From Sulfuricella sp. (GTDB lineage: Bacteria; Pseudomonadota; Gammaproteobacteria; Burkholderiales; Sulfuricellaceae), in assembly GCA_030691435.1 (NCBI GenBank), contig JAUYEK010000412.1:1-7212 (forward strand): a stretch of 7,212 nt of DNA, written 5' to 3'. Under the pieces are notes generated by a model. The model made no database searches and was not told the DNA's origin. It saw only the letters and a program-made list of their open reading frames with translations. The first letter of the stretch is position 1; each line of letters opens with the position of its first letter. The position numbers and the translations under genes are program-made. Below are positions 6,844 to 7,212 of this stretch, one piece after another.

Positions 6844-6975
6844 AGCCACGGATTAACACGGATGCACACGGATTATCAATGAGTTGCCCTTCTCCTCTGA
6901 CGCACCTTTCTGGTGAATAACGGATTTCCAGCAACGTACTATTTTATCAGTGTACATCCGTGTTAATCCGTGGCT
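6844..6975. repeat. Inverted repeat of ACACGGAT units between convergent genes
   Basis: The arms at 6844-6864 (AGCCACGGATTAACACGGAT plus G) and 6955-6975 are perfect 21-bp reverse complements. They extend to about 26 bp with one mismatch (6844-6869 against 6950-6975). The left arm contains tandem CACGGAT units beginning at about 6848, 6857 and 6867. The roughly 80-bp interior shows no gene. The element lies between convergent genes, 71 bp after the atpC stop and 16 bp beyond the stop of the minus-strand gene, so it may act as a bidirectional terminator or be a mobile palindromic repeat. A T5 run at 6984-6988 lies close but is not directly attached to the stem. Similar CCACGGATTAACACGGAT repeats are, from memory, widespread in environmental bacterial genomes. 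Confidence 0.9.
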
Positions 6976-6991
6976 AAGAGCCGTTTTTAGG

Positions 6992-7212
6992 TTAAAAGCG
7001 CTCATGCGGCGCCAAATAACGCCATTGGCCAGGCGGTAATTTGCCCATCGACACCCGCCCTATCCTGATCCGCTTCATGGTCAGCACCTTGAGCCCGACA
7101 CTGTTGCACATCTGCGCGATCTGGCCGGGTTGTGCGCCTTTGAGAGCGAAGCGCAGCCGGGTTTCGTTTTGCCAGCTGACCTTGGCTGGGGGAAGCGTCC
7201 GGCCATTAATAA
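6992..7212 (-). CDS. 23S rRNA pseudouridine synthase, RsuA/RluB/E/F family, C-terminal part
   Basis: The reverse strand encodes 73 residues up to a TAA stop (complement of 6992-6994); the rest of the gene, including the catalytic aspartate, lies beyond the window end. The visible part reads I-N-G-R-T-L-P-P-A-K-V, then RLRFALKG, QIAQMCNSVGLKVLTMKRIR, IGRVSMGKLPPGQWRYL and a final HERF. This matches the C-terminal end of RluF-like enzymes, which convert uridine to pseudouridine in rRNA. The segment that usually reads R/K-N/K-R-Q-I-R-R-M is A-Q-P-G-Q-I-A-Q-M here, lacking the conserved basic residues. It converges on atpC across a repeat-containing gap. RluB or RluE membership cannot be excluded from this fragment. 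Confidence 0.82.
   Translation of the reverse strand, partial: INGRTLPPAKVSWQNETRLRFALKGAQPGQIAQMCNSVGLKVLTMKRIRIGRVSMGKLPPGQWRYLAPHERF

Overview
The window is a chromosomal segment from a Gram-negative, GC-rich bacterium. Protein wording (NirB, NirD and NasA sequence style, DmsC-type anchor) and the intergenic palindromes point to a betaproteobacterium, perhaps Nitrosomonadales; this placement is inferred from recognition, not from a search.

Positions 1-5467 hold an assimilatory nitrate/nitrite reduction cluster on the + strand. It contains the C-terminal part of nirB (siroheme nitrite reductase large subunit, cut by the window start), nirD (Rieske-type small subunit) and nasA (molybdopterin nitrate reductase, no Tat signal). 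The last gene encodes a 607-residue fusion of a four-cluster DmsB-like ferredoxin with an eight-helix DmsC-like membrane anchor. No nasC-type flavoprotein or small ferredoxin gene is visible, so the fusion is the only electron-input candidate for NasA in the window. The inferred route is quinol -> membrane anchor -> four [4Fe-4S] clusters -> NasA -> nitrite, then NirBD -> ammonium. Charge distribution around the membrane helices predicts that the iron-sulfur domain faces the cytoplasm, where NasA would be.

Positions 5625-6772 hold a second small + strand operon: a cytidylate-kinase-like P-loop protein followed 23 bp later by a complete ATP synthase epsilon subunit with no other ATP synthase gene beside it. 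The window ends with the C-terminal part of a minus-strand RsuA/RluB/E/F-family pseudouridine synthase.

Three gaps contain strong palindromic repeats: a GC-rich double-hairpin REP-like element between nirB and nirD, an inverted repeat built from CTCTGTG units between nasA and the fusion gene, and an inverted repeat built from ACACGGAT units between atpC and the pseudouridine synthase. The last two share a common framework. No tRNA, rRNA, CRISPR array or insertion sequence was seen, and no stretch over 300 bases lacks a gene.
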